A DNA stretch of 64,000 nucleotides, taken from assembly GCF_900176425.1 (NCBI RefSeq), contig NZ_FWXS01000001.1:1-64000 (forward strand), read 5' to 3'. The stretch's first letter is position 1, and every line of letters begins with the position of its first letter. The position numbers were made by a program, and so were the translations under genes. A model generated the notes under the pieces. It had not been told where the DNA came from. It saw only the letters and a list, made by a program, of their open reading frames with translations, and searched no databases. Positions 34,068 to 42,120 of the stretch are shown here, piece after piece. This stretch comes from Moheibacter sediminis (GTDB taxonomy: Bacteria; Bacteroidota; Bacteroidia; Flavobacteriales; Weeksellaceae).

Positions 34068-34940
34068 ATGAACGAAAACCCTTTACAGGAAAGAGAATTA
34101 TCTGAATTTATACTTGAGTTAAAAGATTATTTTTTGACACAAGAAGGTTTTGTTTTGAGAAAAAATCCTGAATTTGGTTTTCTGGAAACGTATCCTCAGC
34201 CTTTAGAAAATTTAAATAAATACTACGAAAGTAAAGATTACATTTCTCATTCTGATTCTAACAAAAGCATTTCAGATAAAACTTATCAATTGATTAAAGT
34301 CATCAACATTCGACATAAATTTTCGATGTTGGGAAATATAAAAAAGGGAGCAAAAATTTTAGATTACGGATGTGGCACCGGAGATTTTTTAGCGTTTGCA
34401 AAAAGTAAAGATTTAGATGTTTTAGGAGTAGAGCCTAATGAAAGCGCAAGAGAAATTACACAAAAAAAAGTAGGCAAAAATTCCGTTTTGAATTCTGATT
34501 TGAAAGACATTTCTGAAACTTTTGATATCATTACTTTGTGGCATGTTTTGGAGCACATTCCAAATTTGTATGAATTCATTGAAGAATTAAAAAAGCATTT
34601 AAATCCGAATGGAGAAATTTTAATTGCCGTTCCAAACCATCTTTCTTTCGACGCAAAATTCTACAAAAAACATTGGGCGGCTTATGACGTTCCAAGACAT
34701 CTTTGGCATTTTTCACCAAAAAGCATGGATATGCTTTTTAACAATTTTGGTATGAAAATTGAAAAAAGATATGCATTGTGGTTTGACAGCTTCTACGTAA
34801 GCTTGCTTTCCGAAAAATATAAAAAAACAGAATTTGGTTTTTTTAGAGCTGTTGCTATTGCGCTCATTTCAAATTTGATTGGAATTTTTACAGGAAATTT
34901 CTCTTCTGTTGTCTATAAAATCACCAAAAATCCAATTTAA
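34068..34940 (+). CDS. Class I SAM-dependent methyltransferase
   Basis: A 290-residue methyltransferase (type 23 fold family). The SAM-binding motif is D-Y-G-C-G-T-G-D-F, the acidic residue ending strand 2 is in G-V-E-P, and motif III/IV reads W-H-V-L-E-H-I-P. Family members methylate small molecules such as lipids, quinones or polyketides. An A-A-Y-D-V-P-R-H-L-W-H-F segment is typical of this subgroup. It follows mnmG by 22 nt, separated only by a parS site, and is probably on the same transcript. Substrate unknown. Confidence 0.88.
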   Translation: MNENPLQERELSEFILELKDYFLTQEGFVLRKNPEFGFLETYPQPLENLNKYYESKDYISHSDSNKSISDKTYQLIKVINIRHKFSMLGNIKKGAKILDYGCGTGDFLAFAKSKDLDVLGVEPNESAREITQKKVGKNSVLNSDLKDISETFDIITLWHVLEHIPNLYEFIEELKKHLNPNGEILIAVPNHLSFDAKFYKKHWAAYDVPRHLWHFSPKSMDMLFNNFGMKIEKRYALWFDSFYVSLLSEKYKKTEFGFFRAVAIALISNLIGIFTGNFSSVVYKITKNPI

Positions 34941-35064
34941 AGCGATTTAAGAGACTTTATTTCTAAGCACGAATTTCGGAGTTGATTTTTTACTAAAAAT
35001 TCGTTAGAATTGATTTAAAAAAGGCGTTTTTTGATGAAAATGTGAATAAAAACAATATATGACT

Positions 35065-35592
35065 ATGAAATCAACGATCAACAAACTAAAAAATTCATCT
35101 AAGGTGAATTCTTTTAAAATTTTAATTTTGTCAAGTTTTAGTGCTTTTACTCTTCTTGCATCCTGCGCAGGAAGCAAGGCTGTAGTTGACAATGAAGTTC
35201 AGATGCGTGGCGACTGGACAATTTCAGATGTTTCCGTAAGCGGAATCAATGAAAGTTACGTGAACATTACAGTTTTGGATGAAGCCAAAACAGAATGTTA
35301 CGAAAGAAGTTCTTGGCATTTGGTTCAAAATAATGCAAGCGGGAATTATACACTCAACGGAGGCAACGGTTGCCCTTCAAGTACAAGTAAAATCAAATGG
35401 TTTGTGACTGACGAAAACGGACAGATGTTCTTCAATTTCAAACGCATTTACGAAGGAGAAAGGCCTAAAAATGTAGTTGACGGCTACAAAATGAGAATTA
35501 TTTCAAACACAGGTTCTTCTATGGTTTTGACACAAGATTTGATGTTTGAAGGAAAACCAATCAGTGTCAATTATACATTTCAAAAAAATTAA
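35065..35592 (+). CDS. Lipocalin-like lipoprotein
   Basis: A predicted lipoprotein of about 175 residues. A signal segment ends in L-A-S-C, which lipidates the cysteine near residue 34, and is followed by a small beta-rich domain opening with R-G-D-W-T-I-S-D-V and a W-H-L-V-Q-N-N strand, as in bacterial lipocalin-like proteins. An ATG two codons earlier (35059) is an equally possible start. The OmpA-family lipoprotein gene follows by 24 nt, so the two are likely co-transcribed. Ligand unknown. Confidence 0.78.
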   Translation: MKSTINKLKNSSKVNSFKILILSSFSAFTLLASCAGSKAVVDNEVQMRGDWTISDVSVSGINESYVNITVLDEAKTECYERSSWHLVQNNASGNYTLNGGNGCPSSTSKIKWFVTDENGQMFFNFKRIYEGERPKNVVDGYKMRIISNTGSSMVLTQDLMFEGKPISVNYTFQKN

Positions 35593-35616
35593 TAAACAGC
35601 TTTAAATCAACAAATT

Positions 35617-36315
35617 ATGAAATCATTAAAAACTAATTTAATTGCAGTAACCCTTTCAGCAGGCCTTTTGCTTTCCAGCTGTGAAGCCATTCAAAATACA
35701 AATCATACACAACGCGGTGCCGCTGTAGGAACAGCTTCCGGTGCTGTAATCGGTGGAGTTCTTGGAAATAATGTTGGAAAAGGAGATAACGCTGCTTTGG
35801 GAGCGCTTATTGGTGCAGTCGTTGGGGGAGTTGCCGGTGGGGTAATAGGTAACAGAATGGACAAACAGGCAGAAAAAATCGAAAATACTTTACCTGGGGC
35901 TGAAGTTGTAAGGACGGCTGAAGGAATTCAAGTTATTTTAGATGAACAATCTGATGTTCGTTTTGAATACGACAAATCAGATTTGACCGCTCAGGCAAAA
36001 ACAAATTTAGATAAATTGGTAACTGTTTTCAACGAATATCCTGATACCGATATTTTAGTTGTTGGATTTACAGACAGCAAAGGTTCAGACGCCTATAACC
36101 AAGGTTTGTCAGAAAGAAGATCTGCGTCTGTGGTTAGTTATTTAAAATCAAAAGGGCTTAAATCTTCTCGTTTGTCATCAATTGGACAAGGCAAGACCAA
36201 TCCACGTGGAGACAATGAAACGGAAGCAGGACGTGCTCAAAATCGTCGTGTAGAGTTCGCCATTACTGCCAACGAAAAAATGGTAGAAGACGCTCAGAAA
36301 CAAGCTGGTCAATAA
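35617..36315 (+). CDS. OmpA-family peptidoglycan-binding lipoprotein with glycine zipper (YiaD-like)
   Basis: A 232-residue lipoprotein with lipidation at C22 (L-S-S-C). A glycine-zipper region (about 33-85, repeated G-A-V-I-G-G-V-L-G pattern) suggests membrane insertion or oligomerisation. The C-terminal OmpA-like domain (about 110-225) binds peptidoglycan; the residues G-F-T-D, L-S-x-R-R-A/S and N-R-R-V-E-F are visible. The layout is that of E. coli YiaD. A terminator lies downstream. Confidence 0.9.
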   Translation: MKSLKTNLIAVTLSAGLLLSSCEAIQNTNHTQRGAAVGTASGAVIGGVLGNNVGKGDNAALGALIGAVVGGVAGGVIGNRMDKQAEKIENTLPGAEVVRTAEGIQVILDEQSDVRFEYDKSDLTAQAKTNLDKLVTVFNEYPDTDILVVGFTDSKGSDAYNQGLSERRSASVVSYLKSKGLKSSRLSSIGQGKTNPRGDNETEAGRAQNRRVEFAITANEKMVEDAQKQAGQ

Positions 36316-36339
36316 TTTTCATTTACTTAAATGATATGG

Positions 36340-36367
36340 AAAGTGGTTGGGATTCTAGCCACTTTTT
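36340..36367 (+). terminator. Intrinsic terminator after the OmpA-family gene
   Basis: Stem AAAGTGGTT (36340-36348) with AGCCACTTT (36357-36365), one G-T pair, followed by T residues. Confidence 0.75.
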
Positions 36368-36370
36368 TTA

Positions 36371-36910
36371 TTAAAATGAATCAGAGAAATTTGAAATCTC
36401 TTCTTTTAATAAATTCAATTCTTCATCGTTTACGATCTTTCCATCCTGAAAATTCTGCGAAAATGAAGGCAAACTAAATGTTCCCGTAATTTTTGCTGAA
36501 AACATTCTGCTGTAAACCGATTCCAGTACAGCTAAATTCGTTTTTCCACCCCTTCCGCCTTGAGAAGTACTCAAAAGCAAAACCGGTTTTTCGTTGAAAA
36601 ATTTCAATTCTTTACGCGAAAGCCAATCCGTAATATTCTTCAAAAATGCGGGAACAGAACTATTATGTTCTGGACTCGCGATGATGTATCCGTCAAAATT
36701 ATGCATCAATTCATGCAGTTTTTGAGTTTCAGCGGGCAAACCATTTTGTTTTTCTTCATCCAAAGAAAGCATAACAGGCGAATAATCTCTCAAATCAATT
36801 TCAGTGATTTCAAAACTTCTTTTGTCAATTAATTCCAAAGCAAATTGGAGTAATTGTCTGTTGATGGATTTGGAATGATTGCTTCCCGTAAATGCTAAAA
36901 TCTTTTTCAT
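36371..36910 (-). CDS. NAD(P)H-dependent FMN reductase family protein
   Basis: A 179-residue flavodoxin-fold protein. The FMN phosphate-binding loop is G-S-N-H-S-K-S-I-N at about 9-17, and S-P-E-H-N-S-S-V-P matches the P-x-Y/H-N isoalloxazine-binding loop of NADPH-dependent FMN and azo reductases. It reduces flavin, quinone or chromate-type acceptors in characterised relatives. It is a single gene, convergent with the OmpA-family gene. Confidence 0.88.
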   Translation of the reverse strand: MKKILAFTGSNHSKSINRQLLQFALELIDKRSFEITEIDLRDYSPVMLSLDEEKQNGLPAETQKLHELMHNFDGYIIASPEHNSSVPAFLKNITDWLSRKELKFFNEKPVLLLSTSQGGRGGKTNLAVLESVYSRMFSAKITGTFSLPSFSQNFQDGKIVNDEELNLLKEEISNFSDSF

Positions 36911-36921
36911 GAACTAAATAT

Positions 36922-36953
36922 AAAAAGAAAAAAGCACTTCAAAAAGAAGTGCT
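36922..36953 (-). terminator. Intrinsic terminator for tRNA-Ala
   Basis: On the minus strand, AGCACTTC and GAAGTGCT (36933-36940/36946-36953) form an 8-bp stem with a 5-nt loop, followed by a T run. It lies 60 bp downstream of the tRNA. Confidence 0.75.
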
Positions 36954-37012
36954 AATTCGATAAAACTTTTTCTTATGAAATAAGAATATATATACAAAAT
37001 ACTCTGTATATG

Positions 37013-37086
37013 TGGAGAAGATGGGGCTCGAACCCACGACCTTTAGACTGCCAGTCTAACGCTCTAGCCAACTGAGCTACATCCCC
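37013..37086 (-). tRNA. tRNA-Ala (anticodon GGC)
   Basis: A 74-nt cloverleaf. Acceptor arms GGGGATG/CTTCTCC include the G3-U70 pair that marks alanine tRNAs. The D arm is GCTC/GAGC. The anticodon arm TTAGA/TCTAA encloses loop CTGGCAG, so the anticodon is GGC. The T arm GTGGG/CCCAT has loop TTCGAGC. The acceptor stem has a U-U mismatch at 6-67. CCA is not encoded. Confidence 0.95.
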
Positions 37087-37109
37087 GTTAACCCATGCAA
37101 TGTTAATGA

Positions 37110-38057
37110 TTATTTTTGAAATGATGCTTTCCAGTTCAAAATTTTATCTAAAATCGCTTTCGCCAATTTTTCCTTACTCTGAATTGTCCAGCCTGCAATG
37201 TGTGGCGCAAGAATGACTTTATCTGAATTAATTAAATATCTGAAATCTTCCGGCAATTCATTTAAATCTAAATTCTCAAATGAAGATTTTTCATATTCAT
37301 GTACATCCAGACAAGCACCTTTTATTTTTGCGGATTCTAAAGCTGTTACCAAATCCTTTGTAACAACGGATTTGCCTCTTGCTGTATTGATCAAATAAAA
37401 CGGTTTATGAAATGAATTGATGAAATTCGAATTTACCATTCGGTTGGTTTCATTTGTTTGTGGCGTATGCAAACTCACTACATCAGATTTTTGGAAAAGT
37501 TCATATAACTCAACTTGTTTCGCATTTTCATCACCCAAATTTTCTAAAATATCATAACAAATTACTTCAACACCAAAACCTTTCAATCTTTGCGCAAAAG
37601 CTTTTCCCATGTTTCCGTAACCGACGATTCCAACAGTTTTTCCCATCAGTTCATCGCCGCGGTTTTCTTCCCGAAGCCAGATTCCATTTCGAACTTCATT
37701 GTCCGCAATTTTCAAACGGTTCATCAACATCAAAAGCATAGCTATAGAATGTTCTCCGACCGAGTCCTTATTTCCTTCCGGCGCATTGAACAATCTTATA
37801 TTTCTTTCTTTGGCAAATTTTTCATCGATATTTTCCAATCCGGCACCGACACGACCAATGAATTTTAGATTTGTTGCCTTTTCCAAAAAAGATTTATCTA
37901 TCGGAAAACGGCTTCTGATGATAATTCCATCGTATTCAGAAATAAATTTCATAATTTCTTCCTTTGAAGATTTATAATCTTCATCGACTACAAATCCTGC
38001 ATTTCTCAAACCTGAATTCAAAAAATCATGGTTGTTGTCCAGCGCTAAAATTTTCAT
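37110..38057 (-). CDS. D-2-hydroxyacid dehydrogenase (phosphoglycerate dehydrogenase-like)
   Basis: A 315-residue NAD-dependent D-2-hydroxyacid dehydrogenase. The Rossmann motif is G-I-V-G-Y-G-N-M-G at 143-151. Catalytic Arg is in N-T-A-R-G and catalytic His in A-P-H-I-A-G-W. It resembles the SerA catalytic core without the C-terminal ACT regulatory domain, so it may make 3-phosphohydroxypyruvate for serine or act on a related acid. A TAAATTTG promoter lies 4 nt upstream of its ATG. It is divergent from sufE. Confidence 0.88.
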   Translation of the reverse strand: MKILALDNNHDFLNSGLRNAGFVVDEDYKSSKEEIMKFISEYDGIIIRSRFPIDKSFLEKATNLKFIGRVGAGLENIDEKFAKERNIRLFNAPEGNKDSVGEHSIAMLLMLMNRLKIADNEVRNGIWLREENRGDELMGKTVGIVGYGNMGKAFAQRLKGFGVEVICYDILENLGDENAKQVELYELFQKSDVVSLHTPQTNETNRMVNSNFINSFHKPFYLINTARGKSVVTKDLVTALESAKIKGACLDVHEYEKSSFENLDLNELPEDFRYLINSDKVILAPHIAGWTIQSKEKLAKAILDKILNWKASFQK

Positions 38058-38061
38058 TCTA

Positions 38062-38069
38062 CAAATTTA
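38062..38069 (-). promoter_or_regulatory. -7 promoter element (TAAATTTG) for the hydroxyacid dehydrogenase
   Basis: Exact TAnnTTTG match on the minus strand, 4 nt before the ATG at 38057; predicts a leaderless mRNA. Confidence 0.6.
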
Positions 38070-38138
38070 ATGATTCAATTCATCGAAATTGTTTCTTTTG
38101 TCCTGATACTTGATACAAATTTTAAAATTCAAATTAAT

Positions 38139-38146
38139 TACCTTTG
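38139..38146 (+). promoter_or_regulatory. -7 promoter element (TACCTTTG) for sufE
   Basis: Exact TAnnTTTG match 4 nt before the ATG at 38151. It fixes the sufE start and excludes the in-frame ATG at 38070, which lies upstream of it. Confidence 0.65.
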
Positions 38147-38150
38147 TGAA

Positions 38151-38576
38151 ATGACCATACAAGAAATTCAAAATGAAATTATAGATGAGTTTTCATTTTT
38201 TGAAAACTGGGAAGAACGTTATGAACATCTGATAGAATTGGGCAAAAGCCTGAAGGAAATTCCTGACGAAAACAAAACCGAAGATAAAATAATAAAAGGA
38301 TGTCAATCAACAGTTTGGCTTGATGCTAGAATGGAAAATGACAAAATCATTTTTGAAGCAGATAGCGATGCAATTCTTCCCAAAGGTTTGGCTGCTATAT
38401 TGGTTAAAATGTACAACAACCAAACGCCTGAAGACATTTTAAATTCTGAAACTAAGTTTATCGAAGAAATCGGATTGCAGGAGTTTCTCTCTCCAACAAG
38501 AGCGAACGGACTTTTGGCGATGATCAAGCAATTCAAATTTTACGCAATCGCATTCAAGGCAAAAAACAAATCATAG
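38151..38576 (+). CDS. sufE: Fe-S assembly sulfur acceptor SufE
   Basis: A 141-residue SufE. It takes persulfide sulfur from the cysteine desulfurase SufS and passes it to the SufBCD scaffold. The acceptor is C51 in I-K-G-C-Q-S-T-V-W, and the L-S-P-T-R-A-N-G-L motif is typical near the C-terminus. The rest of the suf operon is not nearby. The start was chosen from the promoter spacing and from the usual SufE length. The antiporter gene follows by 3 nt. Confidence 0.93.
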   Translation: MTIQEIQNEIIDEFSFFENWEERYEHLIELGKSLKEIPDENKTEDKIIKGCQSTVWLDARMENDKIIFEADSDAILPKGLAAILVKMYNNQTPEDILNSETKFIEEIGLQEFLSPTRANGLLAMIKQFKFYAIAFKAKNKS

Positions 38577-38579
38577 CAG

Positions 38580-40460
38580 ATGGGCGGATTTTCAATGTTT
38601 CAGGCATTCATTTATCTCTTGGCAGCAATTGTTTGTGTGCCGATTGCAAAACGTTCCGGGCTCGGTTCGGTTTTGGGATATTTGATTGCCGGGGTTTTGA
38701 TTGGTCCTTATGTTTTGGGTCCATTTTTGGGATTGAGCTCCGGCGAAAGCGGCGAAGACATAATGCACGCGGCGGAATTTGGTGTGGTGATGATGCTTTT
38801 TTTGGTTGGATTAGAACTGGATCCAAATGAATTCTGGAAAATGAGAAAAAAAATCGTCGGCATTGGAAGCATCCAGCTTTTCGGAACCATTTTGCTCATC
38901 ATGCCTATTTGTTTTCATTATTTAAATTTAGGATTTGGAACCTCTTTAGCTATTGGTTCTGCAGTAGCAATGTCATCGACCGCAATCATCTTGCAAACTC
39001 TTTCTGAAAAAGGTTTAACCAAAACACCCAGTGGACAATCCAGTTTTGCGGTTCTTTTGTTTCAGGACATCATGGTGATCCCTATTTTGGCGATTTTACC
39101 TTTATTGGCTGTAAATGCGACAATTGTTACTGAACATGCCCATGATACACTTTTGGACGGTGCGCCGGGCTGGATGAAAACTTTGGCGATTTTGTCTGCC
39201 ATCGGGATTATATTTTTTGTAGGAAATTATATTGTCAATCCATTCTTTAAATACATTGCAAGGCTTCAGGTGCGTGAATTGTTTACATCATTTGCTTTAA
39301 TGCTTGTAATAGGTGTTTCAGTTTTGATGACTTATGTAGGACTGAGCCCTGCATTGGGTGCGTTTATGGCTGGAGTTGCCTTGGCAAATAGTCAATACAA
39401 ACATCAACTGGAAAGTGACATAGAACCTTTCAAAGCATTGTTGTTGGGATTGTTTTTTATTGCAGTAGGTTCGACAATTAATTTTAATTTAATCATTGAT
39501 GATCCATTAACCATTCTATTCATGACATTGGGAATTATGACCATAAAAGCGATTGTTTTGTTGGTTGCCGGATGGATTTTCAAATTAAAATTAACCCAAA
39601 ACATTTTGTTTGTCATGTTGTTATCACAAATCGGAGAATTTGCATTTGTGATTTTAAATTTAACCAATCAATTACAATTAATTCCAAAAGAATGGCATGA
39701 TTTGCTGTTGGCTACAACGGCTGTAACCATGACAATTACACCTATTTTATTGATGATAAATGAGAAATGGATTGCACCATTAATTGGGATGCGCAAAAGA
39801 AAATTCGCGGAAGAAATCGAATATGATTTACCGGAATCCCACAAAAAAATTATCATCGCCGGTTATGGAGATTTCGGAAATACGATTGGACGAATTGTGA
39901 AATTTTCAGGTTTTCAGGCTACGGTTTTAGATAATGACAGCGACCGAGTGAATTTGCTTCGAAAAATGGGCTTTAAAGTTTATTATGGTGATGCAACTAA
40001 TTTAAACGTATTACGTGCTGCAAAAGCAGATGAAGCGCACATTCTGGTTGCGGCAATTGATCCGCCGGAAATCAACAAAAGATTGATAGAAACAGCAAAA
40101 GAACATTTCCCTAATTTGAAAATTCTCGTGCGTGCCAGAAATCGTTTTGAAGCTTATGAATTCATCAATGACGGTTTTGACAAAGTGTACAGAGAAACTT
40201 TTTATACAGCTTTACAAGCGGGTGTCGATTGCTTGGAACTGCTTGGCGTTTCACACGAGGATGCCGTGAGACAAGGAGAAATTTTCAAAGTGGCAGAGAA
40301 AGCTTCATTGAAAAAATTATCTAAACATTCACACAATCTAGAGGAATACATTACGGTTTCTCGTGAAGAAACAGAAAGAATTAGAGCTTTGCTCAATGAG
40401 GGAATGAACCTTGAATTGGTTGAAGATGAAATAGAAGAGGAGGATAGTGAAAAAAGATAG
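38580..40460 (+). CDS. CPA2-family cation:proton antiporter with RCK domain (KefB/KefC-like)
   Basis: A 626-residue membrane protein. Residues of about 1-400 form 12 or so transmembrane helices of the monovalent cation:proton antiporter-2 family. A TrkA-N/RCK domain follows from about 420, with NAD-binding G-Y-G-D-F-G, and the tail is acidic. Such proteins exchange K+ or Na+ for H+ or act as ligand-gated K+ efflux systems. The tail lacks any extra domain. It begins 3 nt after sufE and overlaps the next gene by 14 nt, making an odd three-gene unit. Confidence 0.88.
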   Translation: MGGFSMFQAFIYLLAAIVCVPIAKRSGLGSVLGYLIAGVLIGPYVLGPFLGLSSGESGEDIMHAAEFGVVMMLFLVGLELDPNEFWKMRKKIVGIGSIQLFGTILLIMPICFHYLNLGFGTSLAIGSAVAMSSTAIILQTLSEKGLTKTPSGQSSFAVLLFQDIMVIPILAILPLLAVNATIVTEHAHDTLLDGAPGWMKTLAILSAIGIIFFVGNYIVNPFFKYIARLQVRELFTSFALMLVIGVSVLMTYVGLSPALGAFMAGVALANSQYKHQLESDIEPFKALLLGLFFIAVGSTINFNLIIDDPLTILFMTLGIMTIKAIVLLVAGWIFKLKLTQNILFVMLLSQIGEFAFVILNLTNQLQLIPKEWHDLLLATTAVTMTITPILLMINEKWIAPLIGMRKRKFAEEIEYDLPESHKKIIIAGYGDFGNTIGRIVKFSGFQATVLDNDSDRVNLLRKMGFKVYYGDATNLNVLRAAKADEAHILVAAIDPPEINKRLIETAKEHFPNLKILVRARNRFEAYEFINDGFDKVYRETFYTALQAGVDCLELLGVSHEDAVRQGEIFKVAEKASLKKLSKHSHNLEEYITVSREETERIRALLNEGMNLELVEDEIEEEDSEKR

Positions 40461-41445
40461 CCCATACCGTATTTTGATTATGCGTTTCAGCTCGCTTGGC
40501 GATGTTGCGATGACGATTCCTGTCGTGAATGAATTCATTAAACAAAATCCTTATGTGAAAATTACTTTTGTTTCACGTGAAAAATTCAAACCGCTTTTCA
40601 TTGATTCTCCCAATGTTGATTTTTATGTGGCGGATTTGGATGGAAAACACAAAGGTGTTTGGGGTTTGTACCGTTTGTACAAAGAATTGAGAGAATTGGA
40701 CATTTATGCCATTGCTGATTTGCACAATGTTTTGCGCACTAAAATTCTCAGGAAATATTTTTCTTCACACGCCATTAAATTTGCTGTTTTAGATAAAGGA
40801 AGAGACGAAAGAAAAGCATTGACACGCAAGGAAAATAAAATCAGAAAACAGTTGAAACCGATGACTGAACGATACGCTGATGTATTTCGGGAACTTGGTT
40901 TTGAATTGGAATTGCCGCATACATTAATCCAAAATAATTCTGAGAAAGAAAACGCCATCGGAATTGCGCCATTTGCGATGTATGAGGGCAAAATGTATCC
41001 TATTGAACAAATGCGCTCAGTTGCACTGAAAATAGCTGAGAAGGGCCTCAAAGTTTACTTATTTGGCGGAAAAGCTGAATTGGAAGAATTGAAATCTTGG
41101 GAAAAATTAAATCCAAACATTATTTCAACCGTTTGTCAATACGATTTGAAAGGTGAATTGGAATTGATAAAAAAACTGAAATTGATGGTTTCTATGGATT
41201 CTGCAAATATGCATTTGGCTTCTTTGGTGGGAGTGAGAGTAATTTCGATTTGGGGAAATACACATCCATTTGCCGGATTTTTGGGTTATGGACAATCGAT
41301 GGATGATGTGATTCAAGATGAAACTTTGACAATGCGACCGACTTCGATTTTTGGAAAAGAAGCTTCTAATACAAAGAAAGTCAATTATTTCGAAAATGTT
41401 TCTTCCAAATTAATTATTGAGAAAATTGAAAGTTATCTGGATTAA
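40447..41445 (+). CDS. Glycosyltransferase family 9 (ADP-heptose:LPS heptosyltransferase-like)
   Basis: A 332-residue GT-B fold enzyme. The N-terminal R-F-S-S-L-G-D-V-A-M-T-I-P motif and the C-terminal S-M-D-S-A-N-M-H-L-A-S-L and I-S-I-W-G-N-T-H-P-F-A-G motifs identify glycosyltransferase family 9, which transfers heptose or a related sugar to the LPS inner core. It starts with GTG inside the antiporter gene (14-nt overlap), and a weak parS-like site sits at 40569-40584. Donor sugar unproven. Confidence 0.88.
   Translation: MKKDSPYRILIMRFSSLGDVAMTIPVVNEFIKQNPYVKITFVSREKFKPLFIDSPNVDFYVADLDGKHKGVWGLYRLYKELRELDIYAIADLHNVLRTKILRKYFSSHAIKFAVLDKGRDERKALTRKENKIRKQLKPMTERYADVFRELGFELELPHTLIQNNSEKENAIGIAPFAMYEGKMYPIEQMRSVALKIAEKGLKVYLFGGKAELEELKSWEKLNPNIISTVCQYDLKGELELIKKLKLMVSMDSANMHLASLVGVRVISIWGNTHPFAGFLGYGQSMDDVIQDETLTMRPTSIFGKEASNTKKVNYFENVSSKLIIEKIESYLD
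40569..40584. promoter_or_regulatory. Weak parS-like sequence inside the glycosyltransferase gene
   Basis: TGTTTCACGTGAAAAA matches 14 of 16 positions of TGTTTCACGTGAAACA. Confidence 0.35.
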
Positions 41446-42098
41446 ATCGGAAGTTTGTTTTCAATCTGACGGTCGATTTGTTCAAAAACTCCAAATCCTT
41501 TCAAAACGACAATTATTCCAAAAATAATTAAAATAAATCCTATCGTTTTCTTGAGATAAAAAATCCTGCGCATCGTAAAACTGTCTTTTACTTTTTGCGC
41601 CAAAAAAATCTTTCCTAAATCAATCGAGAAAAATGTTGCAAGGACAATTCCCATATAGAGAAAGGTATCTTCGGTTTTTGGATATTGAATAACAACAGTA
41701 CTCACAATGAAAAACCAAAATACAATAACACCAATATTTAAAATATTGAGTAAGAAGCCATTCATGAAGGTTCTGAAGTAATTTCGGGTAACGACATTTA
41801 CATTTCGCATTTTGAAATTGGGTTTGGTGATGTACATAATCAATCCATAAATCAAAATAAAAAATCCCCCAAAAATGTAGATTGAAGGATTGTTTTGAAT
41901 AGCCAATGCCAAATCTTTACTCCCGAAATAAGCAATGAAAATACAAAGTACATCAGCTGTAATCACTCCCAAATTCAAAGTAATCGCTGCTTTCCACCCA
42001 CGTGAAACACTGGTTTCCAATAACATAAAGAAAACAGGTCCGATGAGCACGAGGCTTAGGATAAATCCAATCAATATGGCAGAACTAACCATTTCCAT
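41442..42098 (-). CDS. LysE-family translocator
   Basis: A 218-residue polytopic membrane protein with about six hydrophobic helices and the N-terminal G-P-V-F-F-M-L-L-E-T-S region of the LysE/RhtB amino-acid exporter superfamily. Substrate is not identifiable. It is convergent with the glycosyltransferase gene, whose end it overlaps by 4 nt, and lies 22 nt downstream of rnr on the same strand. Confidence 0.85.
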   Translation of the reverse strand: MEMVSSAILIGFILSLVLIGPVFFMLLETSVSRGWKAAITLNLGVITADVLCIFIAYFGSKDLALAIQNNPSIYIFGGFFILIYGLIMYITKPNFKMRNVNVVTRNYFRTFMNGFLLNILNIGVIVFWFFIVSTVVIQYPKTEDTFLYMGIVLATFFSIDLGKIFLAQKVKDSFTMRRIFYLKKTIGFILIIFGIIVVLKGFGVFEQIDRQIENKLPI

Positions 42099-42120
42099 AC
42101 AGTGTGCAAGGTAATGAGTT

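Noticed and set aside
34941-35064. Terminator after the methyltransferase gene
   Set aside because: The only stem (ACGAATTT with AAATTCGT, 20-nt loop) is AT-rich and lacks a following T run.
36204-36219. CACGTG-centred sequence in the OmpA-family gene as a parS site
   Set aside because: The arms (AATC/GAGAC) do not match parS; only the core hexamer fits. The CACGTG hexamers at about 14096 and 45232 were rejected for the same reason.
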